Source of the DNA: Castellaniella denitrificans | Lineage (GTDB): Bacteria > Pseudomonadota > Gammaproteobacteria > Burkholderiales > Burkholderiaceae_B | Assembly (NCBI RefSeq): GCF_027214045.1 | Contig: NZ_JAPWHE010000006.1 | Location: 124,001 to 188,000, forward strand | Reading direction: 5' to 3' | Length of the DNA stretch: 64,000 bases | In this document: positions 8,302-16,802 of the stretch, one piece after another | Layout of the letters: each line of letters begins with the position of its first letter | How positions within the stretch are numbered: the stretch's first letter is position 1 | Program-made: the position numbers and the translations under genes | Notes under the pieces: generated by a model | Seen by the model: only the letters and a program-made list of their open reading frames with translations | Told to the model about the DNA's origin: nothing | Databases searched by the model: none

Positions 8302-9408
8302 TCAGAGACTGCCCATCAGCCACTGGACGCCCAGGCTGCTGAGCGATACGGCCACCCATACGCCCAGGCCGAGCAGCAACGGGCGGGCGCCCGCCAGCGC
8401 CATGCGACGCAGGTCGGAGGACAGCCCGATGGCGGTCAGGGCCATGATGATGAGGAACTGCGACAGCAGGTGCAGCGGCCCGAGCAGCGTTTCCGGAATC
8501 AGGCCCAGGCTGCGCGTCGCCGAAGCCGCCAGGAACCAGAGAATGAACCACGGAAAGATCGTGACCAGGGACACCCGGGTTTCCGAACGCTGGTTGCGCC
8601 AGGCCACCCAGAAGGCGATGACGATGCAGATCGGGATGATCAGCGTCGCGCGGGTGAGTTTGACGATCGTGGCGATGTCGCCCGCCGCCACGCTGTAGCT
8701 GTAGCCCGCCGCCACGACGGAAGAGGTGTCGTTGATGGCGGTCCCGGCCCATAGACCGAAACCGTGGTCGCTCAGACCCATCCAGTGGCCCAAGGGCGGG
8801 AACAGCAACACCGCCACGACGTTGAAGAGAAAGATGGTCGAAATCGACAGGGCGGTCTCATGGTCGTCGGGCTTGATGATCGGCGCCACCGCCGCAATGG
8901 CCGATCCGCCGCAGATCGCGGTGCCGACCCCGATCAGGGTGCGAAGATCGCCGCCCAGTTTCAACCAGCGCCCCAGCAGCCAGGCGGTCAGGAACGCGGT
9001 GGACAGCGTGATCAAGGTCACGGCCAGCGACGAGGCGCCGGTTTTCATGACCTGGCCGAAGCTCAGGCCGAACCCCAGACCGATGATGGACCATTTGAGC
9101 ACCTGGCGGCTGCTGAAGACCACGCCGGGGGTGAAGACCGGGGACAGTCCCAGTACATTGCGCCAGACCATGCCCAGCAGAATGCCGAACACGGGGCCGC
9201 CGATGAGCGGGAACAGGGTGCCCAGCCACCAGGCCGCCAGACCGAGCCCCGCTGCGAGCAGGAGACCATACCACAGCGAGGGGGTGCGCGAAGAGCCGCG
9301 AGCATGCGTCTGGGCGGCGGGGCGGCCGGCGGCCGAGGGCAGTGGGTGCGGGACGGCGGAAATGGGCGGCATGCTGAAGGCTCGTAGAGAGAGGGGACTG
9401 ACGGCCAT
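8302..9408 (-). CDS. yeiH: YeiH/SuyZ-type putative sulfate exporter (UPF0324)
   Basis: Polytopic membrane protein of 368 residues in the UPF0324/YeiH family, the family that includes the SuyZ-type exporter proposed to expel sulfate during sulfonate degradation. About ten hydrophobic segments follow a polar N-terminus. Recognisable family stretches are FPLIGGPVFGILLGMVWRN, VLKWSIIGLGFGLSFGQV, GVGTAICGGSAIAAVAPII, and WAGTAINDTSSVVAAGYSYS. An alternative start lies 12 codons downstream (9372). Its placement beside the taurine genes suggests export of sulfite or sulfate released by Xsc. The direction and the substrate are inferred from context, not shown by the sequence. Confidence 0.8.
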   Translation of the reverse strand: MAVSPLSLRAFSMPPISAVPHPLPSAAGRPAAQTHARGSSRTPSLWYGLLLAAGLGLAAWWLGTLFPLIGGPVFGILLGMVWRNVLGLSPVFTPGVVFSSRQVLKWSIIGLGFGLSFGQVMKTGASSLAVTLITLSTAFLTAWLLGRWLKLGGDLRTLIGVGTAICGGSAIAAVAPIIKPDDHETALSISTIFLFNVVAVLLFPPLGHWMGLSDHGFGLWAGTAINDTSSVVAAGYSYSVAAGDIATIVKLTRATLIIPICIVIAFWVAWRNQRSETRVSLVTIFPWFILWFLAASATRSLGLIPETLLGPLHLLSQFLIIMALTAIGLSSDLRRMALAGARPLLLGLGVWVAVSLSSLGVQWLMGSL

Positions 9409-9566
9409 TCTAAGCAGGGGTTATGAATAAATAAATTCAAATCATTTTAGTGGACACATAAGGAATATTTAATTAGCAAGACCGGGATCGCTTTCGGCGG
9501 CGAGGACCGGCGCCGGTTCGCGCTATTCTGTCCGGCCCGACCCTTTTCGCGGCTTCCCCTTCCTCC
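9409..9566. promoter_or_regulatory. AT-rich divergent promoter region, exporter / EamA transporter
   Basis: This 158-base gap between divergent genes contains a markedly AT-rich core (about 9421-9475) in otherwise GC-rich DNA, consistent with promoters for both sides. It includes a small inverted repeat TGAAT-N6-ATTCA at 9424-9439. I cannot assign -35/-10 pairs with confidence. Confidence 0.4.
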
Positions 9567-10415
9567 ATGTCGCCCAGCCTTGATTTCGTCCATGGCGCCG
9601 TCCTGGTCTCCGCCCTCTTCCATGCGGCCTGGAATGCCTCGATCAAGGGCAGTCCCGACAAACCGCTGAGTGCGGTCGGCATCACGGGCGTGGCGATGCT
9701 GCTGGCCGCGATCGGCCTGCCCTGGCTGCCGCAGCCGGCGCCGGCCAGCTGGCCCTTTCTGCTGGCCTCGCTGATCCTGCAGGTGGCCTATATGCGGCTG
9801 GTCGCGCGCATCTACCGCGTGACCGACCTGAGCGTCAGCTATCCCGTCATGCGGGGCACCGCGCCGCTGCTTGTGGCGCTCGTTTCCGCCCTGTTCTTTC
9901 ATGATGCGCCCGGCCCTGGCGCGATGGCCGGCGTGGCCACGATATGCGCCGGCATCCTGTGCATCGGCCTGCCCGGCCGCGCGGTGCGCGCGCCCGGAGG
10001 CATGACGCTTGCTTTGCTGAACGCCGTCGTGATTGCGAGCTACACCCTGGTGGACGGTGCGGGCGCCAGGCTTTCGCAGGCGCCGGCCAGCTACACATTG
10101 TGGATCTTTCTGCTGCAGGGCATCGTCATGATCGGCCTGACCGTGCCCAGCCGGGCCGGGGATCTGGCGCGCCATGTGAAAAGCCACTGGGGCGCGGTCA
10201 CGCTGGGCGGCTGCGGCACCGTGATTTCCTACGGCATAGTGCTTTGGGCCATGACCCTGGCGCCCATTGCGATCATCGCCGCACTGCGAGAGACTTCCAT
10301 CCTGTTCGGCATCCTGATTTCGTGGCTTTTTCTGCGAGAACGCCTGACGCCCGCCCGTATCGCGGGCGCCTGTGTCCTCGTGCTGGGTGTGATCATGCTG
10401 CGCCTGGCCCCATGA
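9567..10415 (+). CDS. EamA/DMT-family transporter
   Basis: A 282-residue drug/metabolite-superfamily carrier with about ten transmembrane helices arranged as two EamA repeats. Repeat one includes HGAVLVSALFHAAWNASIK and VTDLSVSYPVMRGTAPLLVAL; repeat two includes GGCGTVISYGIVLWAMTLAP and SILFGILISWLFLRERLTPAR. The family exports amino acids, metabolites or toxic compounds, and the substrate is not predictable. It lies directly upstream of tauABC on the same strand but 302 bases away, so it is probably a separate unit. A role in sulfite or sulfonate export is possible but unsupported. Confidence 0.85.
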   Translation: MSPSLDFVHGAVLVSALFHAAWNASIKGSPDKPLSAVGITGVAMLLAAIGLPWLPQPAPASWPFLLASLILQVAYMRLVARIYRVTDLSVSYPVMRGTAPLLVALVSALFFHDAPGPGAMAGVATICAGILCIGLPGRAVRAPGGMTLALLNAVVIASYTLVDGAGARLSQAPASYTLWIFLLQGIVMIGLTVPSRAGDLARHVKSHWGAVTLGGCGTVISYGIVLWAMTLAPIAIIAALRETSILFGILISWLFLRERLTPARIAGACVLVLGVIMLRLAP

Positions 10416-10717
10416 CTGCGGAAATCGCCCGGCCACTTCTCTTCGCCTGGTGCCATGAGTCCCGGAAAATCCGGTTTGGCATCAGCATTTACCCTAGATC
10501 GTCTCCGCCATGCTCCAGGCTTTTGCGCTCGGTCAGTCAGTATTTACGCGACTTTTGAATGATCTGGATCAAATTTCGGAATATTCTGGCTCTAAAGTTC
10601 GAAGCGAACTGGACCTAGTTTACTTGGCGGACTATGGGCACCATGGACGAACAAGAGCCGCGCTGGAACAGATCCATGGACTGGCATCCGACGCGACTTC
10701 CATAAAAGGAGACGACC
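10416..10717 (+). promoter_or_regulatory. Intergenic region and probable control region upstream of tauA
   Basis: This 302-base stretch has no convincing gene. Near its start is a short stem (CCGGA-AAA-TCCGG, 10462-10474) that might mark the end of the EamA transcript. From about 10540 the base composition becomes AT-richer, and three CTGG-type direct repeats lie at 10564-10618. A ribosome binding site (AAAGGAGA, ending about 7 bases before the GTG) precedes tauA. A clear consensus -35/-10 pair was not found, as expected for an activator-dependent promoter. Confidence 0.6.
10564..10618 (+). promoter_or_regulatory. Candidate TauR operator: three direct repeats
   Basis: Three similar 10-mers lie in the same orientation: CTGGATCAAA (10564-10573), CTGGCTCTAA (10586-10595), and CTGGACCTAG (10609-10618). 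Their starts are 22 and 23 bases apart, about two DNA turns. The TauR operator described in other proteobacteria is a direct repeat of roughly CTGGACYTAA; the third copy differs only at its last base and the others at two positions. A MocR-type TauR is encoded in the same operon. Confidence 0.55.
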
Positions 10718-11761
10718 GTGAAACCATCATTTCGCTTCATTCGCAAGCTGACCATGCTGGGTGTTGCCGCAGGGGCCCTGAGCCTGAGCTGCGGGGCCTT
10801 CGCCGCGACCAAGGTCGTGGTCGGCTATCAGCAGATCGTAGGTCCCTTCGTCAGCGCCATCGCCGATGGCAGCTTCGACAAGGCGCTCCAGGAGGCCGGG
10901 TACGAAGTGGACTGGCGCCAGTTCAGTTCGGCGGGTGACATTTCCAGCGCGTTCGCCTCGCGCGATGTTCCTGTGGGCGTGCTGGGTTCCACCGGCATCA
11001 CGGCGGCCGTGACGCGCGGCGTGGACATGCAGCTTTTCTGGGTCCTGGACAATATCGGCAAGTCGGAAGCGCTGATCGCCCGCAACGGGTCCGGCATCGA
11101 AAAACCCAAGGATCTGGTGGGCAAGAAGGTAGGTGTGCCTTTCGTGTCGACGTCGCACTTTCACCTGCTGCTCGGCCTGAATGACATCTGGCGCATCAAA
11201 GCCAACGAGGTGCAGATCCTGAACATGCAGCCGCCGCAGATCGTGGCCGCCTGGCAGCGCGGCGACATCGACGCCGCCTATGTCTGGCCGCCCGCGCTCA
11301 CGGAAATCATGAAGACGGGCAAGGAAATCGCCAATTCCGAGGAGATCGGCGCCAGGACCGTTCCCACTTTCGACGGCATCGTGGTCGACAAGGCCTGGGC
11401 CGCCAAGAATCCGAAATTCATGGCGGCCTTCACACAGGTTCTGGCCAGGTCCTACCAGGGCTTTGACGCGCGCAAGGGCTCCCTGACGCCCGATTCCCCC
11501 GAGATCAAGGGAATCGTCAAGATGATCGGCGGCACGCCCGCCGACATCGTCAGCGCCATGAACCTGCTGCTGTTCCCCGATGTGAAGGAACAGGCCTCCA
11601 ACGTCTGGCTGGGCGGTGGGGCGCAGGGCGGCGCTGTCAAGGCCCTGACCGCCAGCGCGAAATTCTTGAAGGCACAGCGCCAGATCAACGCGCCCCTGGG
11701 CGACTACACCCCCTTCGTCACCTCCAGCTTTGCCGACGCGGCCGCGAAAACCGTGAAGTGA
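10718..11761 (+). CDS. tauA: Taurine ABC transporter substrate-binding protein TauA
   Basis: Periplasmic taurine-binding protein, 347 residues, GTG start with a good Shine-Dalgarno. The signal peptide is about residues 1-29 ([20 protein letters not shown]). The mature protein starts [21 protein letters not shown], typical of TauA. Ligand-region motifs of the TauA/SsuA/NMT1 fold are [43 protein letters not shown] and [16 protein letters not shown]. It is first in the tauABC-tauR operon. The dissimilatory context (xsc, pta, tauXY) supports taurine rather than a general alkanesulfonate. Confidence 0.93.
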   Translation: MKPSFRFIRKLTMLGVAAGALSLSCGAFAATKVVVGYQQIVGPFVSAIADGSFDKALQEAGYEVDWRQFSSAGDISSAFASRDVPVGVLGSTGITAAVTRGVDMQLFWVLDNIGKSEALIARNGSGIEKPKDLVGKKVGVPFVSTSHFHLLLGLNDIWRIKANEVQILNMQPPQIVAAWQRGDIDAAYVWPPALTEIMKTGKEIANSEEIGARTVPTFDGIVVDKAWAAKNPKFMAAFTQVLARSYQGFDARKGSLTPDSPEIKGIVKMIGGTPADIVSAMNLLLFPDVKEQASNVWLGGGAQGGAVKALTASAKFLKAQRQINAPLGDYTPFVTSSFADAAAKTVK

Positions 11762-11798
11762 CGGAAACATTCTGGACTGGAACCGGTCCGCGCGGCCC

Positions 11799-11826
11799 CC
11801 GGAGCATCGCTTCCATGAAGCTCCGG
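11799..11826 (+). other. Intercistronic hairpin between tauA and tauB
   Basis: CCGGAGC (11799-11805) and GCTCCGG (11820-11826) form a perfect 7-base stem with a 14-base loop in the 94-base tauA-tauB gap. Stems like this after binding-protein genes often protect the upstream message and raise its yield over the membrane subunits. That function is inferred here. Confidence 0.4.
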
Positions 11827-11855
11827 CGGCTGCGCAACATCTGAAGGAGACCCGC

Positions 11856-12683
11856 ATGTCCGCCGCCATGGCCAACCTCAGTATCCGCAATGTCAGCGTG
11901 ACGTATCCCTCCCAGATGATGGGCGGCGCGGTCACCGCGCTCAAGGATGTCAATCTCGAAATCGCCCCGGGGGACTTCGTCGTCGCCCTGGGGGCCTCCG
12001 GCTGCGGCAAGACCACGCTGCTCAGCGTGATCGCGGGATTCCTGACCCCGACCGAGGGCGAAGTCCTGCTCGGAGGCGCGCCGGTCGTCGGTCCCGGCGC
12101 CGACCGGGGGGTGGTGTTCCAGAAACACGCACTGCTGCCGTGGCTCAACGTCATCGACAACACCGAATTCGGGCTGAAACTGCGCGGAGTGCCCAAGAAC
12201 AAGCGCAACGAGATCGCCGCCAGGAACCTCGAACTGGTGGGCCTGAAGGATTTCCACAGACACATGATCTACCAGTTGTCGGGCGGGATGCAGCAGCGAG
12301 TCGGGATCGCCCGGGCGCTGACCTGCGACCCGGCCATGCTGCTGATGGACGAGCCGATGGCGGCTCTGGACGCGCTGTCGCGCGAGACCATCCAGGAACT
12401 GCTGCTGGATGTCTGGCAGCACACCCACAAGATGTTCTTCTTCATCACGCACAGCGTGGAAGAGGCCCTGTTCCTGGGCAACAAACTGATCGTGATGTCG
12501 CCCCGCCCGGGGCGCGTCACCAACACCTACGAGCTCGATTTCAACCGCCGCTTCCTGAAGGAGCGGAACGCCCGCGCCATCAAGTCCAGCCCCGACTTCA
12601 TCCAGATGCGGGAGACCGTGCTGGACATCATCTACGGGGACGAACGGGCCGCCGGCGATCCCGAATATCACCAGAGTGCCTGA
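11856..12683 (+). CDS. tauB: Taurine ABC transporter ATP-binding protein TauB
   Basis: ATPase subunit of the taurine importer, 275 residues. Walker A is GASGCGKTT (about 46-54), the Q-loop is [22 protein letters not shown], the ABC signature is [15 protein letters not shown] (about 141), and Walker B is [37 protein letters not shown] contains the switch His, and the MSPRPGRV motif is typical of TauB/SsuB. A Shine-Dalgarno (GAAGGAGA) precedes the ATG. It is followed by tauC in a tight operon. Confidence 0.95.
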   Translation: MSAAMANLSIRNVSVTYPSQMMGGAVTALKDVNLEIAPGDFVVALGASGCGKTTLLSVIAGFLTPTEGEVLLGGAPVVGPGADRGVVFQKHALLPWLNVIDNTEFGLKLRGVPKNKRNEIAARNLELVGLKDFHRHMIYQLSGGMQQRVGIARALTCDPAMLLMDEPMAALDALSRETIQELLLDVWQHTHKMFFFITHSVEEALFLGNKLIVMSPRPGRVTNTYELDFNRRFLKERNARAIKSSPDFIQMRETVLDIIYGDERAAGDPEYHQSA

Positions 12684-12717
12684 AATGTTTCTTCAATCGC
12701 ATTATCGGAGCCACAGC

Positions 12718-13548
12718 ATGTCCATCGTATCCAAGCGCAAGCGCCGTTCTGCGGAACCCGGAAAAGTCTACGGCGCGCCCGGGGCCGGCTACAGCGGCCA
12801 CATCAGCGTCATGACGGCGATCGTGCTGCTCGCGCTGTGGTTCCTCGTCACCGGCATGGGATGGATCAAGCCCATCTTCCTGCCTTCGCCCGGCGCCGTT
12901 TACGGCAAGTTCATCGAGGCGGCGACCGAGGGCGTCGCCAATTCCACGCTGGCCCAGCACACCCTGGTCAGCCTGGGGCGGGTCATGGGCGCTTTCCTGC
13001 TGGCGCTGGTGACGGCCGTTCCGATCGGCATCCTGATGGGGGTGAACCGCACGATGCGCGGGCTTTTCGACCCCATCATCGAGTTCTACCGCCCCCTGCC
13101 GCCGCTGGCCTATCTGCCGCTGGTCATCATCTGGTTCGGAATCGGCGAATTCCCCAAGGTCTTCCTGATCTTTCTGGCGATCTTCGCCCCCATGGCCATC
13201 GCCGCCCGGGCCGGGGTCAAGTCCGTTTCCATCGAGCAGATCCATGCCGCCTACGCCATGGGAGCCAGCAGCCGCCAGATCATCTTCCACGTCATCCTGA
13301 AGGCGGCGCTGCCCGAGATTTTCACCGGGATGCGGATCGGCATCGGCGTGGGCTGGACGACGCTGGTGGCCGCGGAGATGGTGGCGGCCGCGCGCGGCCT
13401 GGGCTTCATGGTGTTGAACGCCGCCCAGTACCTGGCGAGCGACACCGTGATCATGGGCATCATCGTCATCGGATTCTTCGCCTTCTCGTTCGATTTGCTT
13501 TTGCGCTATCTCGAACGCATCATGATCCCCTGGAAAGGCAAGATCTGA
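12718..13548 (+). CDS. tauC: Taurine ABC transporter permease TauC
   Basis: Inner-membrane permease of the taurine importer, 276 residues from the ATG at 12718, which has a GGAG Shine-Dalgarno; a start at 12676 would overlap tauB and has none. About six hydrophobic helices are visible. The family stretch PIFLPSPGAVYGKFIEA follows TM1, and the EAA loop is HAAYAMGASSRQIIFHVILKAALPEIFTG. GIGVGWTTLVAAEMVAAARGLGFM is highly typical of TauC/SsuC permeases. Confidence 0.94.
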   Translation: MSIVSKRKRRSAEPGKVYGAPGAGYSGHISVMTAIVLLALWFLVTGMGWIKPIFLPSPGAVYGKFIEAATEGVANSTLAQHTLVSLGRVMGAFLLALVTAVPIGILMGVNRTMRGLFDPIIEFYRPLPPLAYLPLVIIWFGIGEFPKVFLIFLAIFAPMAIAARAGVKSVSIEQIHAAYAMGASSRQIIFHVILKAALPEIFTGMRIGIGVGWTTLVAAEMVAAARGLGFMVLNAAQYLASDTVIMGIIVIGFFAFSFDLLLRYLERIMIPWKGKI

Positions 13549-13565
13549 GAGAGGAAACACCCGCC

Positions 13566-15074
13566 ATGCCTGAAAGCGGCTCCGTCGGCTCGGTCCAGTG
13601 GTCGGCCCTGTTCGAGCGGGTTGACGATTACAACCTCAGCCTGCAAGGTCGCATTCGCAAGATGCTGGTGTCCGCCATCCTGAGCGGACATCTGCCGCCG
13701 GGCACCCCCGTGCCGTCCAGCCGGGAACTGGCCCGGGCGCTGGGGGTCGCGCGCAACACGACGGTCTTCGCCTATCAGCAACTCGTCGTCGAAGGCTACC
13801 TGGAGTCCCGCGAACGCAGCGGCCACTATGTGGCCCGGAGCATGGCCGGCCAGCAGGCCGCCACGCACGCCGCGCCGGCCGCCGAGCCACCGCCGCGCAC
13901 GGGCGTGGACTGGTCCGGACGGCTGGTTTTCCACCCTTTTTCCCAGCGCAACATCGTCAAGCCGGCCCACTGGCAGAGCCTGCCCTACCCCTTCAGCTAT
14001 GCCCAGTTCGATGCCAAGCAGTTTCCCACGGCGGAATGGCGCGAATGCTGTCTGCGGGCGCTGTCCGTGCTGGACATCCGCATGTGGGCGCCGGATCTGA
14101 TCGCCAGCGACGATCCGGCGCTGGTGGAGGCCATCCGCAACCAGGTGTTGCCCCGGCGCGGCATCTGGGCCGAGGACAGCGAGATCATGGTCACGCTGGG
14201 TGCCCAGCATGCGCTCTATCTGGTGGCCACGCTGCTGATCCACGACCACACCGTGGTCGGCATGGAGGATCCCGGCTACCCCGACGCACGCAATATATTC
14301 GCGCACCGGACGAGTCATCTGGTGCCGCTGCCCATCGACGAAGACGGCCTGATTCCTTCGCCGGCCCTGGGCGAGTGCGATTACATTTTCGTCACGCCCA
14401 GTCATCAATGCCCGACCAATGCCACCCTGTCCATGGAACGCCGGGTCGCCCTGCTGGAACTGGCCAGCCGCACGGACGGCATTTTGATCGAAGACGATTA
14501 CGAGACCGAAAACCGCTATGACGGACACCCTTCTCCGGCGCTCAAGAGCCTGGACAAGCACGGCCGCGTGCTCTATATCGGTAGCCTGTCGAAAAGCTTC
14601 GCACCCGGACTGCGCCTGGGCTACATCGTGGCGCCACGCGAGTTGCTGATCGAACTGCGCGCCTTGCGCCGCCTGATGATCCGTCACCCGCCCGCCTATC
14701 TGCAACGCGCGTTCGCGCTGTTCATTTCGCTGGGCCACTACCATGCGCTGTTGCGCCGCTTGTCCCAGGTATACGCCGAACGCGCCCAGGTGTTGCAGGA
14801 AGCGGTCCATGCCCATCTGCCGGAGTTCAGTGGCAGGCCCATTCACGGCGGATCGTCCTGGTGGGTGGAGGGGCCGCCGGATCTCGACACCGATCTGCTC
14901 GCGCAGGCGGCCTTGAAAGCCGGGGTGGTGATCGAGCCCGGCCGGGTCTTCTACCAGGACCCCCGGTCGCAGGATCATCGGCACATCCGGCTGGGGTTCT
15001 CATCCATCGACCGGAACAAGATCGCGGAAGGCATCGCCGCGCTGGCCAGTGTGGTCGAACAATCTTTCCGCTGA
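13566..15074 (+). CDS. tauR: Taurine regulator TauR (MocR/GntR-aminotransferase type)
   Basis: A 502-residue MocR-subfamily regulator. The N-terminal GntR winged helix (about 25-90) has IRKMLVSAILSGHLPPGTPVP and SSRELARALGVARNTTVFAYQQL. A linker follows to about 120, then a fold-type I aminotransferase-like effector domain. The PLP-binding Lys is in YIGSLSKSFAPGLRLGY (about K343), and DPGYP, LIEDDYE (about 310) and SHQCP(T) are conserved. It starts 17 bases after tauC, so it is last in the tauABC operon. By analogy it activates the taurine genes in the presence of taurine. In sequence alone MocR proteins with other effectors look similar; the location makes TauR the best call. Confidence 0.88.
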   Translation: MPESGSVGSVQWSALFERVDDYNLSLQGRIRKMLVSAILSGHLPPGTPVPSSRELARALGVARNTTVFAYQQLVVEGYLESRERSGHYVARSMAGQQAATHAAPAAEPPPRTGVDWSGRLVFHPFSQRNIVKPAHWQSLPYPFSYAQFDAKQFPTAEWRECCLRALSVLDIRMWAPDLIASDDPALVEAIRNQVLPRRGIWAEDSEIMVTLGAQHALYLVATLLIHDHTVVGMEDPGYPDARNIFAHRTSHLVPLPIDEDGLIPSPALGECDYIFVTPSHQCPTNATLSMERRVALLELASRTDGILIEDDYETENRYDGHPSPALKSLDKHGRVLYIGSLSKSFAPGLRLGYIVAPRELLIELRALRRLMIRHPPAYLQRAFALFISLGHYHALLRRLSQVYAERAQVLQEAVHAHLPEFSGRPIHGGSSWWVEGPPDLDTDLLAQAALKAGVVIEPGRVFYQDPRSQDHRHIRLGFSSIDRNKIAEGIAALASVVEQSFR

Positions 15075-15096
15075 GAAGAAACCGAAACAGGCTCCA

Positions 15097-15120
15097 GGCG
15101 GGCGCATCCCTGCGCCCGCC
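15097..15120. terminator. Hairpin between convergent tauR and permease genes
   Basis: A perfect 9-base GC-only stem (GGCGGGCGC at 15097-15105 and GCGCCCGCC at 15112-15120) with a 6-base loop lies between the two convergent stop codons. No T-run follows, so termination efficiency is uncertain, but the position suits a bidirectional terminator. Confidence 0.5.
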
Positions 15121-15133
15121 CCCTCATCCGCAT

Positions 15134-16576
15134 TCAGGCCGCGGCATGTCCAAGAATCAGGCGATCCATCTCCGCTTTCGGCGTGTTGCAGTATTCGCGC
15201 GCCAGCGTCAGATAGAACCCCAGCCCGATCAGCACCCAACAACCCAGCGCGATCCAGGCGGGCGTTTCCAGGAAAGCGGGTGAGCCCGGCACGAGCAGCA
15301 GCCCCAGCAGGCCGATGCTGCAGAGCATGCCCGCCAGCGCGATCAGTTTCTTGCCTGGCGCGGTTTCTTTGCAGAAAGCCGGAGCCCGCTGCGTCGGGGT
15401 CCATTTGAACAGGCGGTAGGCCACGGCGCAGTAGTAGATGAAGGCGATCGAGATCCCCACGGCCGACATGTCCACGATCCAGAGCAGCACCGAACGGCCG
15501 AACCAGGGGGCCAGCAGGCAGATCGCGCAGACGAACACGATGCTGGCCCATGGTGTGCCATGCTTGCCGTGCAGGCGGCAAAACACGGCGGGCAGCGCCT
15601 TGGCACGGCCCATGGCGAACATCAGCCGGCTGCACGAGATATAGAAGCCGATCAGGCCGGTGAAAATGCCCATGCAGAGCGCGATCGCCAGAGCGGCCAG
15701 GCCCGCCGTGCCCAGAACCTGCTGGACAGCCCACCCCGTGCCCCAGATTTCACGCAAGTCCACCAGATCCAGCCATGGCATGGCCAGACCGGTCGCAAGG
15801 ATCATGATCGAGTAATGAGAAGCCGCCACCACCAGCGCCGCCAGGATCAGGAACGTCGCCTTGGCGGGCGAGAAATTGAACTCCTCGGCCGCCTGCGGCA
15901 CCGTATCGAAGCCGACATAGGCCCAGGGAGAGATGGCGACGATGGCCGCGATCGCGGACCAGGACGGAATGCCGGGCTTGTAGAGCGGCAACAGGTTGCC
16001 GAAGGAGGTTTCTGGCGCGAACGACATGGCGGCCGTCACGCCGGTCGCGGCGGCGATCAGCAGGACGCAGAAATAGAATTGCGTCTGTGCCGTGGCGTCC
16101 GCGCCCCGGATGTTGAGCCAGGCGAACAGCACCAGGACGGCGCTGGCGATCAACACCTCCACGAAATACACGTCCCAGCCGGCGATGCGGTAGAGCAGCC
16201 CCACCTTGACGACATCCGGGACCAGGAATTTGATCATCAGGGCGAAGGCGGAAGCGTTGAGCGCCACGATGGCCGCGTAGCCCAGGATCAGGAACCAGCC
16301 GCACAGGAATGCGTGCTTGCGACCGAAGGCCAGGTAGGCATAGGTGAAGGCGCCGCCGGTGATCGGATACGCTTTCACCAGGAAACCGGTGCTCAGGCCG
16401 ACCAGGCTGAGAATCAGCCCGCCGATCCAGAGTCCGATGATGACCCCCATGGGTCCCGCCCTGTCCATCCATTCGACCGGCAGCACGAAACTGCCCCAGC
16501 CGATGGCCGAGCCAAAGGCGATGGCCCAGACCCAGTGGGGCTTGAAGGTTTTCCCCAGGGTGATTCGTTCCGACAT
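15134..16576 (-). CDS. APC-family amino acid permease, possibly for taurine or a related amine
   Basis: A 480-residue amino acid/polyamine/organocation permease with about twelve transmembrane segments. The first helix carries the APC-type unwound motif AIAFGSAIGWGSFVLP, and ITGGAFTYAYLAFGRKHAFLCGWFLILGY and PWAYVGFDTVPQAAEEF are family signatures. The ATG at 16576 has a Shine-Dalgarno (AGGAGA); a TTG one codon earlier is rejected. It lies between tauR and tauY. Co-location suggests secondary uptake of taurine or another amine feeding the same pathway; the substrate cannot be read from the sequence. Confidence 0.82.
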   Translation of the reverse strand: MSERITLGKTFKPHWVWAIAFGSAIGWGSFVLPVEWMDRAGPMGVIIGLWIGGLILSLVGLSTGFLVKAYPITGGAFTYAYLAFGRKHAFLCGWFLILGYAAIVALNASAFALMIKFLVPDVVKVGLLYRIAGWDVYFVEVLIASAVLVLFAWLNIRGADATAQTQFYFCVLLIAAATGVTAAMSFAPETSFGNLLPLYKPGIPSWSAIAAIVAISPWAYVGFDTVPQAAEEFNFSPAKATFLILAALVVAASHYSIMILATGLAMPWLDLVDLREIWGTGWAVQQVLGTAGLAALAIALCMGIFTGLIGFYISCSRLMFAMGRAKALPAVFCRLHGKHGTPWASIVFVCAICLLAPWFGRSVLLWIVDMSAVGISIAFIYYCAVAYRLFKWTPTQRAPAFCKETAPGKKLIALAGMLCSIGLLGLLLVPGSPAFLETPAWIALGCWVLIGLGFYLTLAREYCNTPKAEMDRLILGHAAA

Positions 16577-16738
16577 CAAGCGTCTCCTGAAAATATCATT
16601 TTCTATATTTTATTGTTCCAATAACCGAAACACATGAAGCAGTTTATCGGATCCAGAGAAAAGCGCGTAGGGCCAAATCCGGCCCATCGTGGAGACCAGA
16701 CGGGGGCGGATTGACTGATATCGGACCGTCATCAGATG
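16577..16738 (-). promoter_or_regulatory. AT-rich promoter region of the permease gene
   Basis: The first 60 bases upstream of the permease ATG are strikingly AT-rich (about 16590-16640) in a GC-rich neighbourhood, and a good Shine-Dalgarno lies next to the start. A promoter is likely here, but I could not choose a single -35/-10 pair. Confidence 0.4.
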
Positions 16739-16763
16739 AAAAAAAGCCGCCCACCCGGGCGGC
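16739..16763 (-). terminator. Intrinsic terminator after tauY
   Basis: Read on the minus strand, GCCGCCC-GGGT-GGGCGGC forms a 7-base GC stem with a 4-base loop, directly followed by seven T residues (A-run at 16739-16745 on the plus strand). It lies 40 bases downstream of the tauY stop and fits a classical rho-independent terminator for tauXY. Confidence 0.85.
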
Positions 16764-16802
16764 CTTGCCGCGATGTGGCGCTTGCGCGCCCCGGACATCC
16801 GG

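Noticed and set aside
6324-8342. 672-codon open frame on the plus strand opposite holB-tmk-mltG
   Set aside because: It covers three well-supported minus-strand genes, has no recognisable domains and is compositionally typical of antisense frames in high-GC DNA.
10510-10938. 142-codon frame across the tauA control region
   Set aside because: It overlaps the start of tauA out of frame, has no ribosome binding site and runs through the candidate TauR repeats.
12837-13565. In-frame upstream extension of tauR to 745 residues
   Set aside because: The extension is an alternate frame of tauC; the GntR domain begins properly at the ATG at 13566 with a Shine-Dalgarno.
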